Shown: piece by piece, positions 1 to 6,560 of the stretch
How positions within the stretch are numbered: the first letter of the stretch is position 1
How the letters are laid out: every line of letters starts with the position of its first letter
NCBI GenBank assembly: GCA_014874425.1
Contig: JACWAG010000166.1
Span: forward strand, 1 to 9,148
DNA from: Syntrophaceae bacterium
Lineage (GTDB): Bacteria > Desulfobacterota > Desulfomonilia > Desulfomonilales > Desulfomonilaceae
Direction of reading: 5' to 3'
Length of the DNA stretch: 9,148 nt
The notes under the pieces: model-generated
The model's input: the letters and a program-made list of their open reading frames with translations, nothing else
Told to the model about the DNA's origin: nothing
Databases searched by the model: none
Made by a program: the position numbers and the translations under genes

Positions 1-93
1 CATACTCTCTCTTGTTTCCAAACAGAATTAAAAATATCTCAGATGAGTCATATCCGCAAAGGCCCAGATCTAACCTCCAGGAACCTTGAGATA

Positions 94-142
94 TACTCGT
101 GACACCTGTTTGCTAAGAAACGCGAGTAACTGAGGGGTTACT
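94..142 (+). promoter_or_regulatory. Leader with two mutually exclusive hairpins (weak)
   Basis: TACTCGTG (94-101) can pair with CGCGAGTA (121-128), giving 8 pairs including one G-T, around a 19-base loop. AGTAAC (125-130) can instead pair with GTTACT (137-142) around a 6-base loop. The two stems share bases 125-128, so only one can form. Such competition is typical of regulated leaders, but both stems are short and no U-tract follows. A promoter upstream of base 94 would be needed for this to be in RNA, and I see only a poor candidate there (TTGTTT 12-17, 17-base spacer, TATCTC 35-40). The arrangement may be chance. Confidence 0.2.
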
Positions 143-147
143 TCTGA

Positions 148-165
148 TCAAGAAGATTTTCTTGA
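148..165. repeat. Perfect 7-bp inverted repeat, possible operator
   Basis: TCAAGAA (148-154), spacer GATT, TTCTTGA (159-165) form a perfect inverted repeat of 18 bases. It lies about 115 bases upstream of the aminotransferase start and its right arm overlaps a possible -35 element (TTGACC, 162-167). This geometry would suit a dimeric repressor site. As RNA it is an AT-rich hairpin without a U-tract, so it is a poor terminator. No second copy of the repeat was found in the window. Confidence 0.35.
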
Positions 166-190
166 CCCGAAGTGTTCAATAGGTTATGTG
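162..190 (+). promoter_or_regulatory. Candidate sigma-70-like promoter for the aminotransferase
   Basis: TTGACC (162-167) matches 5 of 6 consensus -35 bases. With a 17-base spacer the -10 position reads TATGTG (185-190), only 3 of 6. A better -10-like TATAAG sits at 192-197, but at a 24-base spacing, which is too long. Transcription from here would give a 5' leader of about 80 bases before the ATG at 280. The call rests on the -35 match and on the lack of any gene in 1-279. Confidence 0.25.
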
Positions 191-279
191 ATATAAGTTT
201 AGGCTGGAAGCGTTTAGTTGCATTAACCAGCCTGTTTGATATCCGACGAAATCATATTCACTTGGGAGAACCCTTTAAA

Positions 280-1395
280 ATGATACCTGTTTGCGAGCCG
301 GCCCTTGACGGTCGTGAAGCACAATACGTCCACGACTGCTTAGAAACCAACTGGATTTCCTCGGCTGGGAAATACATCAGCATGTTCGAAGAGAAATTCT
401 CAGCTTACTGCGAGGCGCGTCATGGCGTAGCGTGCAGTAGCGGGACAACGGCAATACATCTTGCCATGACGGCATTAGGAATTGGTGTTGGAGATGAGGT
501 CATAATACCCGATTTTACGCTTATCGTGTCGGCCAATATGGTGATACTTGCCGGAGCTAGACCGGTCCTCGTCGATGTAGACAAGAGGACTTGGTGCCTC
601 GATCCAAAGTTGATTGAAGCTAAAATCACGCCGAAAACGAAGGCCATCATGGCGGTGCACATGTATGGGCACCCATGTGACATGGAAAGCATCATGGCTA
701 TTGCCAGAAAACATAACCTTTATGTCATTGAAGACTGCGCGGAAGCTCATGGGGCTGAAGTTAACGGTCGCAAGGTTGGCGGAATAGGAGATGTCTCATG
801 CTTCAGTTTCTACGGGAACAAGATATTGACGACAGGTGAGGGTGGAATGGTCGTCTGCAACGATGACGAGATTGCCAGGCGTCTTAGGTTATACTGCAAT
901 CAAGGTTTTCAGGAGCCGAGGTTCGTTCACAACGTGTTGGGATACAATTATCGTCTCACTAATGTTCAGGCAGCGATAGGGCTTGCTCAAACGGAAATGG
1001 TCGAACAGAAAGTTGAGAAAAAACGCTGGATCGGGGCAACTTACAACGAGCTTCTTAAGGATTGGCCTCATTTGACATTACCGGTTGAGGAAACTTGGGC
1101 AAAAAATGTTTACTGGATGTATGGCGTTGTAATCACCGACAGCCTTGGGCTAACAAAGGACCAGTTAATGTCTATGTTGCGGGAAAAGGGCGTTGATACA
1201 AGGGCCTTCTTTTGCCCAATGTCTCTGCAACCTTTATTTAAGGGCTCAGACAGCCGATTTCCGGACACATCAGGAGACTACTCAGTGTCTGTGGATCTCT
1301 GGAACCGTGGACTGTATCTGCCTTCCGGTTTACCTTTAACGAGACAGCAAATCGAAACCGTAGTGGAAAAACTGAAAGAGTGTAAACCGCAATAG
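280..1395 (+). CDS. DegT/DnrJ/EryC1/StrS sugar aminotransferase, GDP-perosamine synthase-like
   Basis: PLP-dependent aminotransferase (371 residues) that converts a 4-keto (or 3-keto) sugar nucleotide to the amino sugar in the cytoplasm, normally with glutamate as donor. Family marks: the N-terminal IPVCEPALDG stretch, SSGTTAIHL (residues 53-61, cofactor phosphate), VIEDCAEAHGA with Asp152 for the pyridine nitrogen, and the Schiff-base lysine Lys181 in SFYGNKILTTGEGG. YGHPCDM before the Asp and the overall pattern recall GDP-perosamine synthases (Per/RfbE), but the exact sugar cannot be fixed from sequence. The reading frame is open from a GTG at 172, yet the ATG at 280 is preferred: GGGAG (264-268) lies ahead of it and the family N-terminus begins exactly there. 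Length is normal for the family. A terminator follows, so the gene may be transcribed separately from the glycan genes downstream. Family sure; substrate inferred. Confidence 0.93.
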   Translation: MIPVCEPALDGREAQYVHDCLETNWISSAGKYISMFEEKFSAYCEARHGVACSSGTTAIHLAMTALGIGVGDEVIIPDFTLIVSANMVILAGARPVLVDVDKRTWCLDPKLIEAKITPKTKAIMAVHMYGHPCDMESIMAIARKHNLYVIEDCAEAHGAEVNGRKVGGIGDVSCFSFYGNKILTTGEGGMVVCNDDEIARRLRLYCNQGFQEPRFVHNVLGYNYRLTNVQAAIGLAQTEMVEQKVEKKRWIGATYNELLKDWPHLTLPVEETWAKNVYWMYGVVITDSLGLTKDQLMSMLREKGVDTRAFFCPMSLQPLFKGSDSRFPDTSGDYSVSVDLWNRGLYLPSGLPLTRQQIETVVEKLKECKPQ

Positions 1396-1420
1396 AGACC
1401 GTGGCTCAAAGATTTTTCTT

Positions 1421-1451
1421 AACGGCCGGTCGAAACCGCGCCGTTTTTTTT
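1421..1451 (+). terminator. Intrinsic terminator after the aminotransferase gene
   Basis: AACGGCCGGT (1421-1430), loop CGAA, ACCG (1435-1438), one bulged C, GCCGTT (1440-1445): a GC-rich 10-bp stem followed by eight T (1444-1451). This is a textbook rho-independent terminator. The U-tract runs directly into the Shine-Dalgarno sequence of the next gene (1452-1459), so no space is left for a separate promoter between them. GACCG (1397-1401) could pair with CGGTC (1427-1431) and weaken the hairpin, but that stem is only 5 bp. Confidence 0.88.
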
Positions 1452-1459
1452 GGAGGTGA
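1452..1459 (+). promoter_or_regulatory. Strong ribosome binding site fixing a GTG start
   Basis: GGAGGTGA is almost a full anti-16S match and sits 6 bases (counted from GGAGG) before the GTG at 1463. It decides the start of the glycosyltransferase gene and directly follows the terminator U-tract. Confidence 0.85.
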
Positions 1460-1462
1460 ATA

Positions 1463-2176
1463 GTGGAAGGAGATCCTCGGGTCTCAATAGTATTGGCGAC
1501 CTACAACGAACGAGAAAATATTCTCGACACAATATCGAGTATATTTGAGCATGTTAAAGACCCAGTGGAAGTGATCGTCGTGGATGACGATTCTTCAGAC
1601 ATGACATGGAAACTTGTAGAAGACCATAATGATCCTAGGGTGAAGCTAATTCGTAGAGTAGATACCCGTGGGCTAGCGTCGGCGTTCAACAGGGGCATAA
1701 TAGAATCCAGAGGTTCAATAGTTGGCTGGATGGATGCCGATATGTGTATGCCTCCATCCTTGCTCCCGGCGATGATAGCCAAACTAGATGAATACGACAT
1801 AGTAGTGGGGTCGAGATATGCGCCTGGTGGAATAGACGATAGGGCCTTTCTGCGTGTGGCCTCGAGCCGACTCATTAACGGCCTGGCTACAAAGGTACTT
1901 GGCTACGGAATCAAGGATTATGACAGTGGTTTCGTTATTCTGAAAAGAACAGTATTTGACAAGGTATCCATTATTCCAACAGGTTACGGAGCGTACTTCA
2001 TGGAATTTCTCTACACGTGTAGAAAAAAGGGACTCACTGTCTACGAAATCCCCTATGTGTTCCGAGACAGGGCTAAGGGGATTTCAAAGTCCGCACCGAG
2101 CATCCTAAAATTCTTCCGAACAGGATTGCAATATGTAATCCGTATCTTTACAGCCCGTTTAAGAAAGATCGACTAA
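1463..2176 (+). CDS. Family 2 glycosyltransferase, polyprenyl-phosphate mannose synthase (DPM1)-like
   Basis: A 237-residue GT-A inverting glycosyltransferase, predicted to move a sugar from a nucleotide donor onto polyprenyl phosphate or a glycan at the cytoplasmic membrane face. Visible marks: RVSIVLATYNERENI (residues 6-20), VVDDDSSDMT with the nucleotide-binding Asp residues (39-48), the metal-binding DAD (91-93), VVGSRYAPGG (114-123), DYDSGF (152-157) and FRDRAKGISK (200-209), all typical of DPM1-like enzymes. There is no C-terminal pair of membrane helices as in ArnC/GtrB types; residues 217-233 could form an amphipathic helix. The GTG start is set by a strong ribosome binding site. The stop overlaps the next ATG by one base (TAATG), which suggests translational coupling. 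It is the first gene of a five-gene run and follows a terminator, so expression may depend on readthrough or an internal promoter in the gene before. Donor and acceptor are not determinable. Confidence 0.9.
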   Translation: MEGDPRVSIVLATYNERENILDTISSIFEHVKDPVEVIVVDDDSSDMTWKLVEDHNDPRVKLIRRVDTRGLASAFNRGIIESRGSIVGWMDADMCMPPSLLPAMIAKLDEYDIVVGSRYAPGGIDDRAFLRVASSRLINGLATKVLGYGIKDYDSGFVILKRTVFDKVSIIPTGYGAYFMEFLYTCRKKGLTVYEIPYVFRDRAKGISKSAPSILKFFRTGLQYVIRIFTARLRKID

Positions 2177-2544
2177 TGGCTCATGAAATTGTTCTGCCTG
2201 GCTTCGAGAGAAATGATGATAGAGGCTTATTCCGTGAGATAATAAATTCCGGTGAATGGAGGGCGATAAACTGGGCGAAGATGCGTCCCGGCGCAACGCT
2301 TGGAAACCATTATCATAAAAAGACTGTAATGTTCTTTTATCTCGTTAATGGCTCAGCTAACGTAAGGACTGTCAATGTTAACACCGGTTTGAGAGACGAA
2401 TTTGAACTGCGTAAGGGACAGGGAGTTTTTTTCCATCCTTTCGAATCTCATATAATAACTTTTGTGGTTGAATCTGAGGTTTTGATGCTAAAATCATTAC
2501 GTTTTGATCCTGCAGATCCGGACATTGTTCACTATCCTGTTTGA
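2176..2544 (+). CDS. Small cupin related to the CapF/WbjC C-terminal sugar-epimerase domain
   Basis: A 122-residue single-domain cupin, probably cytoplasmic. It starts with DDRGLFREI (residues 14-22), carries GNHYH (His45, His47) in the first cupin motif and His92 in the second (FHPFESHI), and ends in FDPADPDIVHYPV. From memory this order matches the C-terminal cupin of CapF/WbjC, which epimerises C3 of a UDP-4-keto-6-deoxy-hexosamine in UDP-FucNAc synthesis. Here the domain stands alone, without the N-terminal reductase. Compared with the usual motif, the position of the metal-ligand Glu seems to be Met52, and the Arg before GNHYH is Leu42, so activity may differ. Related stand-alone cupins (FdtA/WxcM-like ketoisomerases) are an alternative. 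The ATG overlaps the upstream stop; AGAAAG (2162-2167) is a weak ribosome binding site. The place between a glycosyltransferase and methyltransferases supports a sugar-nucleotide role. Confidence 0.75.
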   Translation: MAHEIVLPGFERNDDRGLFREIINSGEWRAINWAKMRPGATLGNHYHKKTVMFFYLVNGSANVRTVNVNTGLRDEFELRKGQGVFFHPFESHIITFVVESEVLMLKSLRFDPADPDIVHYPV

Positions 2545-2562
2545 TAGATTGTAGACTACTAA

Positions 2563-3315
2563 TTGGAACCTTACGAATACACGACTCTCTTCAAATTTGA
2601 AACATCATACTGGTGGTTCAGAGGACTACATGCGATATTGCGCGAAACTCTGCGGGACGCCGGTCTGAGGTCAGGGTTATCTATATTAGACGCCGGGTGC
2701 GGGACAGGCCAAAACCTGATTAGTCTGAGTGAGAATAATGACTGTGAAATCTACGGCTTCGACATATCGATTCATGCCGCTTCATTCTGGCCGCAACGCG
2801 GTCTGGAAAGAGTCTGTGTTTCGTCTATTAATGAGATCCCTTTCAGGGAAAGATCTTTCGACGCAGTGGTATCTGTTGATGTGTTAGAATGTGAAGCCGT
2901 TTACGAGATGGCAGCATATTCCGAGATGTGGAGAGTATTAAAACCCGGAGGCCTAATTGCCATTGTAGTTCCTGCTTATGAATGGCTGCTTTCTGATGAA
3001 CACCACAAGGCGGTAGGCGCTACGAGACGCTATTCAAAGCGCCGGTTAATTGATTTGCTGAATACGAAGCCGGTAGAATTGATTCGTGTGACCCATCTGT
3101 TCGCGTCAGTATTTCCTCTTGTTGTAGCATATAGGGTCCTTCAGCCGTATTGGAAAAGGAGAGCGTCGGACGCTCCCAGGTCTGATCTCAAACCTTTGCC
3201 TAAAGTTATAAACGAGACGCTTTTCAATGTCGCCAACATCGAAAAGCGTTTCCTAAAAAGATTTGACTTGCCCTTCGGAAGCTCGATTCTTGCTGTGGCC
3301 AGGAAGGCGGATTAA
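2563..3315 (+). CDS. Class I SAM-dependent methyltransferase (YWWF type) of the glycan cluster
   Basis: A 250-residue methyltransferase with the Rossmann-like SAM fold, presumably cytoplasmic. The YWWFRG segment (residues 16-21) marks a family often seen beside GT2 enzymes in polysaccharide loci. Motif I is LDAGCGTGQN (42-51), the acidic ribose ligand is Asp67 (GFDIS), SFDAVVSVDVLE (98-109) is motif IV and RVLKPGG (124-130) the post-IV loop. RRYSKRRL (155-162) follows. The frequent DVLEH form reads DVLEC here. The TTG at 2563 comes directly after an in-frame TAA (2560-2562), and the next in-frame Met is about 115 codons later, beyond motif I. TTG is therefore the only start that keeps the domain, although I see no clear ribosome binding site. 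It may rely on coupling to the cupin gene 18 bases upstream. Acceptor unknown; a sugar hydroxyl or lipid-linked glycan is likely from context. Confidence 0.86.
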   Translation: MEPYEYTTLFKFETSYWWFRGLHAILRETLRDAGLRSGLSILDAGCGTGQNLISLSENNDCEIYGFDISIHAASFWPQRGLERVCVSSINEIPFRERSFDAVVSVDVLECEAVYEMAAYSEMWRVLKPGGLIAIVVPAYEWLLSDEHHKAVGATRRYSKRRLIDLLNTKPVELIRVTHLFASVFPLVVAYRVLQPYWKRRASDAPRSDLKPLPKVINETLFNVANIEKRFLKRFDLPFGSSILAVARKAD

Positions 3316-3317
3316 TT

Positions 3318-3971
3318 TTGGGATACAAAGCGTGGCAACTAGGGAATCCTGGTGGATCGCTCTACAGCTTCTATGATTTGCTCAGGCGGCGCCTCAATCA
3401 CAAGCTTGTCAGTTACCTGCTCACAACGGGAATTCCTGAAAGCGCATGCGTTGTTCTGGAAGCAGGATCTGGGCCGGCTTTTGCGACTTCGATTCTATCG
3501 TGCGATGAACGCGTTGGTCTAGCTGTGGCGATTGACATTGACATAGAAGCTTTGAAAGAGGCCAGACTGCGAGATGCGTGCCTCAATGTGGTTGTGGCCG
3601 ACTTGGAGAATTTGCCGTTTCGGAGTGAATGTATCGGATTGGTCTGGAATAGTAGCACCTTGGAACACCTTCCCACACCTACCTGCGCCCTTTCAGAGAT
3701 GACTAGAGTAACAATGGCTGGCGGGAATGTGTTTGTCGGAGTACCCAACCTTTACGGCCCACTTGGCTTTCAGAAACTTTTGCCCGAATCATCAATTGGA
3801 ACCTGGATTGGCTCCACATTCGATAGAAATGAGTTACACTGCTTGATGAAAGAAGTTAATCTCGAACCACAAGATTCTATCTATTATTTTTTCCGCTTCT
3901 TTGTTGGGGTAATGGCGCGAAAGGCTTCATTCCCTGGGTCCCTTCCGGACAGTCACGGCAAAAAATGCTAA
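3318..3971 (+). CDS. Second class I SAM-dependent methyltransferase
   Basis: A 217-residue protein with a SAM-binding core: VLEAGSGPA (residues 46-54, motif I), AIDID with acidic residue Asp73 (motif II), VVADLENLPF (92-101, motif III) and NSSTLEHL (111-118, motif IV). It is clearly different from the methyltransferase before it, so the pair is not a recent duplication. Motif I lacks the usual second Gly (GSGPA rather than GxGxG), a common variation. The TTG at 3318 is supported by AGGAAGG (3301-3307), 10 bases upstream, inside the end of the previous gene; only two bases separate the two genes. Its 3' end overlaps the exonuclease gene by 7 bases. It presumably acts on the same glycan or on a lipid carrier; the substrate cannot be read from the sequence. 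Confidence 0.83.
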   Translation: MGYKAWQLGNPGGSLYSFYDLLRRRLNHKLVSYLLTTGIPESACVVLEAGSGPAFATSILSCDERVGLAVAIDIDIEALKEARLRDACLNVVVADLENLPFRSECIGLVWNSSTLEHLPTPTCALSEMTRVTMAGGNVFVGVPNLYGPLGFQKLLPESSIGTWIGSTFDRNELHCLMKEVNLEPQDSIYYFFRFFVGVMARKASFPGSLPDSHGKKC

Positions 3972-4837
3972 AGAACACATTCTGTCATATCAATGGCATA
4001 GGTGAAAAGAGCGAAAAGAGACTTTGGAACCTCGGTATTCTCAATTGGGATGACGCTTTAGATGCCCGTAACGATGGTTTGGGGATAAGGAATCTGGAAA
4101 TACTCAGGATTGGGATCCGTCAGTCATTAGGCCAACTCGAACTTGGAAACCCAAATTTTTTTGCGGAATCTTTGCATTCTAATGAGGTGTGGAGAATATT
4201 TACCGAATTCCGAGACTCTGTAGCTTATCTGGATATTGAAACGAATGGTTTAGCCGGTTCTGAAGAGTTTATTACCACAATATCCATGTTCGACGGGGCC
4301 TCTATAAATTATTACATACGTGATTATAATCTGTATCAATTTAAAGATGATGTCCAAAATTATAAACTGCTTGTTACCTACAACGGGAAATGTTTTGATC
4401 TCCCCACTATTGAGAAACATCTCGGCTTCAAATTTAACCAGGCTCATATAGATTTGAGATTTATCCTGAGCAGTCTTGGCTACAAGGGTGGACTGAAAGG
4501 TTGCGAGAAAATGATGGGGCTCGATAGGGGGGAACTCACGGATGTGAACGGTTACTTTGCAGTTCTGCTATGGAATGAATACCAGAGACGAACGAATGTA
4601 AAAGCCCTTGAAACCTTACTCGCGTATAACATACTGGACGCTGCAAACCTTGAATACCTGATGGTTAAGGCGTACAACGAGAAACTTTTAGATACCCCTT
4701 TTGTCACGGAGCATGAATTACCGCTTCCGGCGCCTGTTGAAAACCCATTTCAACCTGATCCGGAAATAATTGATAGGCTTCGGAAAAGGTACATCCACAA
4801 ATACACTAGTCCAGGAACAGCGCCCGCACATCACTGA
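3965..4837 (+). CDS. HhH plus RNase H-like DEDDy 3'-5' exonuclease (YprB-like, RNase_H_2)
   Basis: A 290-residue predicted nuclease, cytoplasmic. Residues 5-33 (HINGIGEKSEKRLWNLGI) look like a helix-hairpin-helix for nucleic acid binding. The catalytic core follows: YLDIETNGL with Asp90 and Glu92 (Exo I), TYNGKCFDLP with Asp145 (Exo II), HIDLRFIL (161-168), and YNILD with Tyr221 and Asp225 (Exo III, YxxxD, the DEDDy form). All four acidic residues are present, so it should be active. The C-terminal 40 residues are proline-rich and basic. Proteins of this architecture are widespread and poorly studied; related YprB domains occur in DNA or RNA processing proteins. The ATG at 3965 overlaps the methyltransferase end by 7 bases, and no convincing ribosome binding site precedes it, so coupling is likely. 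Its start is supported by the family N-terminus. It faces a convergent gene 48 bases downstream. Confidence 0.83.
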   Translation: MLKNTFCHINGIGEKSEKRLWNLGILNWDDALDARNDGLGIRNLEILRIGIRQSLGQLELGNPNFFAESLHSNEVWRIFTEFRDSVAYLDIETNGLAGSEEFITTISMFDGASINYYIRDYNLYQFKDDVQNYKLLVTYNGKCFDLPTIEKHLGFKFNQAHIDLRFILSSLGYKGGLKGCEKMMGLDRGELTDVNGYFAVLLWNEYQRRTNVKALETLLAYNILDAANLEYLMVKAYNEKLLDTPFVTEHELPLPAPVENPFQPDPEIIDRLRKRYIHKYTSPGTAPAHH

Positions 4838-4885
4838 CTCCAAGGGTATTAATCTTCAGGGATAGGGACGGTTGTTCGCGGTTTA
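4838..4885. other. Short convergent intergenic gap, no terminator seen
   Basis: These 48 bases separate two converging genes. I see no stem followed by a T-run on either strand, so termination may be Rho-dependent or transcripts may overlap. The leftward gene ends in tandem stops (TGA at 4888-4886, then in-frame TAA at 4885-4883). Confidence 0.6.
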
Positions 4886-6493
4886 TCAGTGCTTCGACTC
4901 GTGGTCCGTAGGGTTGGGTGAGCCTAAAGCAGCGTCCAGTTTAATGGCGGCCAAATAGCCGGATTCCGCTGCGGCCTCAATTGTGGGGTAAATCATATAT
5001 TGCCCCGCTAGAAGGGCCTTCCCTTGGTTGATATCGTTCAGTCTGGCAATAGTTTCGTACGCTCCTGGCCGCATAACAGGATAAGCCTGATCAATCCTTT
5101 TAACATCGTGCCCGACGATCTTTGAACCGGCGTCGGGAAAGATCCTCCCCAAATCAGTTACAACTTTTTTGACCAACTCCTCGTCCGACAATCCCTTAAG
5201 TTGGTCATTGTCACAGCTACACACCGGAATGTGTGCGCAAATTACCCTTTCCGGGAGTTCACTCAGGCTTTTGTCATATGCTCTCTGCACCCATGATCCA
5301 TCATAAATATCTGTAAAGACAAAACCATTCCCAACTCCAAGGTCGAACGATTTGTCAAATATTGGAGCGGAACAGAACAAGGCTACGGACGTATAGCCAC
5401 AGTATTTGATGCCTCCCAGTAACCCTTTTTGTTCGTCATTAAGCAAACTCTTAGCAATTTTTAGCGCTACAGGGGCCGGAGTCGCAATTATAACGGCTTC
5501 GGACTCTATGATGTGTTCTGTCCCGCCTTTGTCAACGTAACGGACCTGATAAAGTTTGTCCTTTAGACTTATGTTTGTGACATTGCACTCAAGCCTCGTT
5601 TTGTCTCCAAGTTTCTTGACAATGGCTTCGGGCAGTTCCGAAAGGCCATTACTAAAAGTGTAAGCCCCTGATCCTTTTCCTGAAGCCGCTGTTTGTTCGT
5701 TAGATTCCAAACTATTTCGGTCTTTATCATACTCAGACGATTCAAATTGAAAACCAATCTCCGGTATAAAACTCAATGCTGATATTTGTTCAAGCCCAGC
5801 CCCGAAAACAGCGCGGGCCTGAGAGTTATAAATCTCTGTAAATATGGGTGGAAACTTTTCCTTTTCAAACCAATCGTTAGCTGAAATCTTTTCCAATTTA
5901 CGCAATTCATCTGGCAGAGCTGAATAAGCGGAATCTCCGTACATCTTGGAAAGTTTCTTGACAGTGTTTACGAAACGCTTGTATTCATCAGCGCTACTTT
6001 TCTCGATGAAAAGTTCAGCCATTTCTTTAGTCCCAAAATAGAACCTGCCATCATAATAGAAACCCTGCGATGGTTCTGGTATTTCGAGCGGCTCAAGGGC
6101 CATCTCAACGATCATGGTCTCAACGGGCCCTTGAGGAGTTCCAATATAAGCGGGGCCCTTAGGGTAATTAAACCCTCCGAAACTTCCGCTATCTATTATT
6201 CCTCCGTAATGGTCGCTCTTTTCAAGAAGCGCTATGTCTCTGTCTTTCAGGAAATAGGCGGCCGTAAGGCCTGCCATTCCGGCTCCCACGATTAGCACTT
6301 GTTTGTGTTCCGGTAGCTGCAAATGTTCTGAGACTTGTGCAGGTTGAGTCGTGGTATCCCCAGAGGCGTAAAGACTCGTAGTAGATGAAAATAATAAGGC
6401 CAATAGCGTGGCCACCACGAATAGACGCCTGCAAGACGATCCATGAAAATCGGGGCGCTTCTTCCCAACCAAAACAAGACAAAACGATGACAT
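4886..6493 (-). CDS. Exported FAD-dependent amine oxidase / protoporphyrinogen oxidase-like protein with probable Tat signal
   Basis: A 535-residue flavoprotein. Residues 1-45 form a signal peptide: a long polar N-region, CRRLFVV (21-27, twin-arginine-like, RRxF), a hydrophobic core, and a likely cleavage after LYA (about residue 43). The FAD domain starts at VLIVGAGMAGLTAAYFL (66-82), with the ribose-binding Glu91 and a GG pair at 97-98; the Arg that often follows GG is missing. The C-terminal FAD motif is ALLAGQY...EAAAESGYLAA (493-516). A cofactor-loaded enzyme is a natural Tat cargo. Substrate unknown: amine, porphyrinogen or other. The frame is open to 6538, but the ATG at 6493 has GGAG (6503-6500) 6 bases before it, while the 6538 ATG has none. 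It lies 67 bases after copA on the same strand with no good terminator between, so it is probably the last gene of the copper operon. Fold confident; Tat moderate; role unknown. Confidence 0.85.
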   Translation of the reverse strand: MSSFCLVLVGKKRPDFHGSSCRRLFVVATLLALLFSSTTSLYASGDTTTQPAQVSEHLQLPEHKQVLIVGAGMAGLTAAYFLKDRDIALLEKSDHYGGIIDSGSFGGFNYPKGPAYIGTPQGPVETMIVEMALEPLEIPEPSQGFYYDGRFYFGTKEMAELFIEKSSADEYKRFVNTVKKLSKMYGDSAYSALPDELRKLEKISANDWFEKEKFPPIFTEIYNSQARAVFGAGLEQISALSFIPEIGFQFESSEYDKDRNSLESNEQTAASGKGSGAYTFSNGLSELPEAIVKKLGDKTRLECNVTNISLKDKLYQVRYVDKGGTEHIIESEAVIIATPAPVALKIAKSLLNDEQKGLLGGIKYCGYTSVALFCSAPIFDKSFDLGVGNGFVFTDIYDGSWVQRAYDKSLSELPERVICAHIPVCSCDNDQLKGLSDEELVKKVVTDLGRIFPDAGSKIVGHDVKRIDQAYPVMRPGAYETIARLNDINQGKALLAGQYMIYPTIEAAAESGYLAAIKLDAALGSPNPTDHESKH

Positions 6494-6499
6494 TTTTAG

Positions 6500-6506
6500 C
6501 TCCAGA
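6500..6506 (-). promoter_or_regulatory. Ribosome binding site deciding the flavoprotein start
   Basis: On the minus strand TCTGGAG ends 6 bases before the ATG at 6493. The alternative ATG at 6538 is preceded by GTGCCTTTTGA, with no Shine-Dalgarno match. The downstream ATG also places the twin-arginine-like motif at a more usual distance from the N-terminus. Confidence 0.7.
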
Positions 6507-6560
6507 ACAAAATCCCGACAAAATTCAGCATACATCATTCAAAAGGCACTAAAAGCCATC

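Noticed and set aside
172..279. Upstream GTG at 172 as start of the aminotransferase (36 extra residues)
   Set aside because: The family N-terminus (IPVCEPALDG) begins at the ATG at 280, which has GGGAG in front. The extra residues look random and the GTG has no ribosome binding site.
420..1071. Minus-strand open frames opposite the aminotransferase
   Set aside because: Low-complexity shadow translations in a conserved gene, with no motif or ribosome binding site.
4832..4891. Inverted repeat CACTGA (4832-4837) and TCAGTG (4886-4891) around the convergent gap
   Set aside because: It arises because both proteins end in His followed by TGA (CAC TGA). Six pairs around a 48-base loop are too weak to matter.
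6494..6538. Longer flavoprotein start at 6538
   Set aside because: No Shine-Dalgarno match there. The ATG at 6493 has GGAG at good spacing and gives a better signal peptide.
6536..6560. Possible terminator between copA and the flavoprotein (minus strand GGC-TTTTAGT-GCC-TTTT)
   Set aside because: The stem is only three base pairs, too weak to stop transcription.
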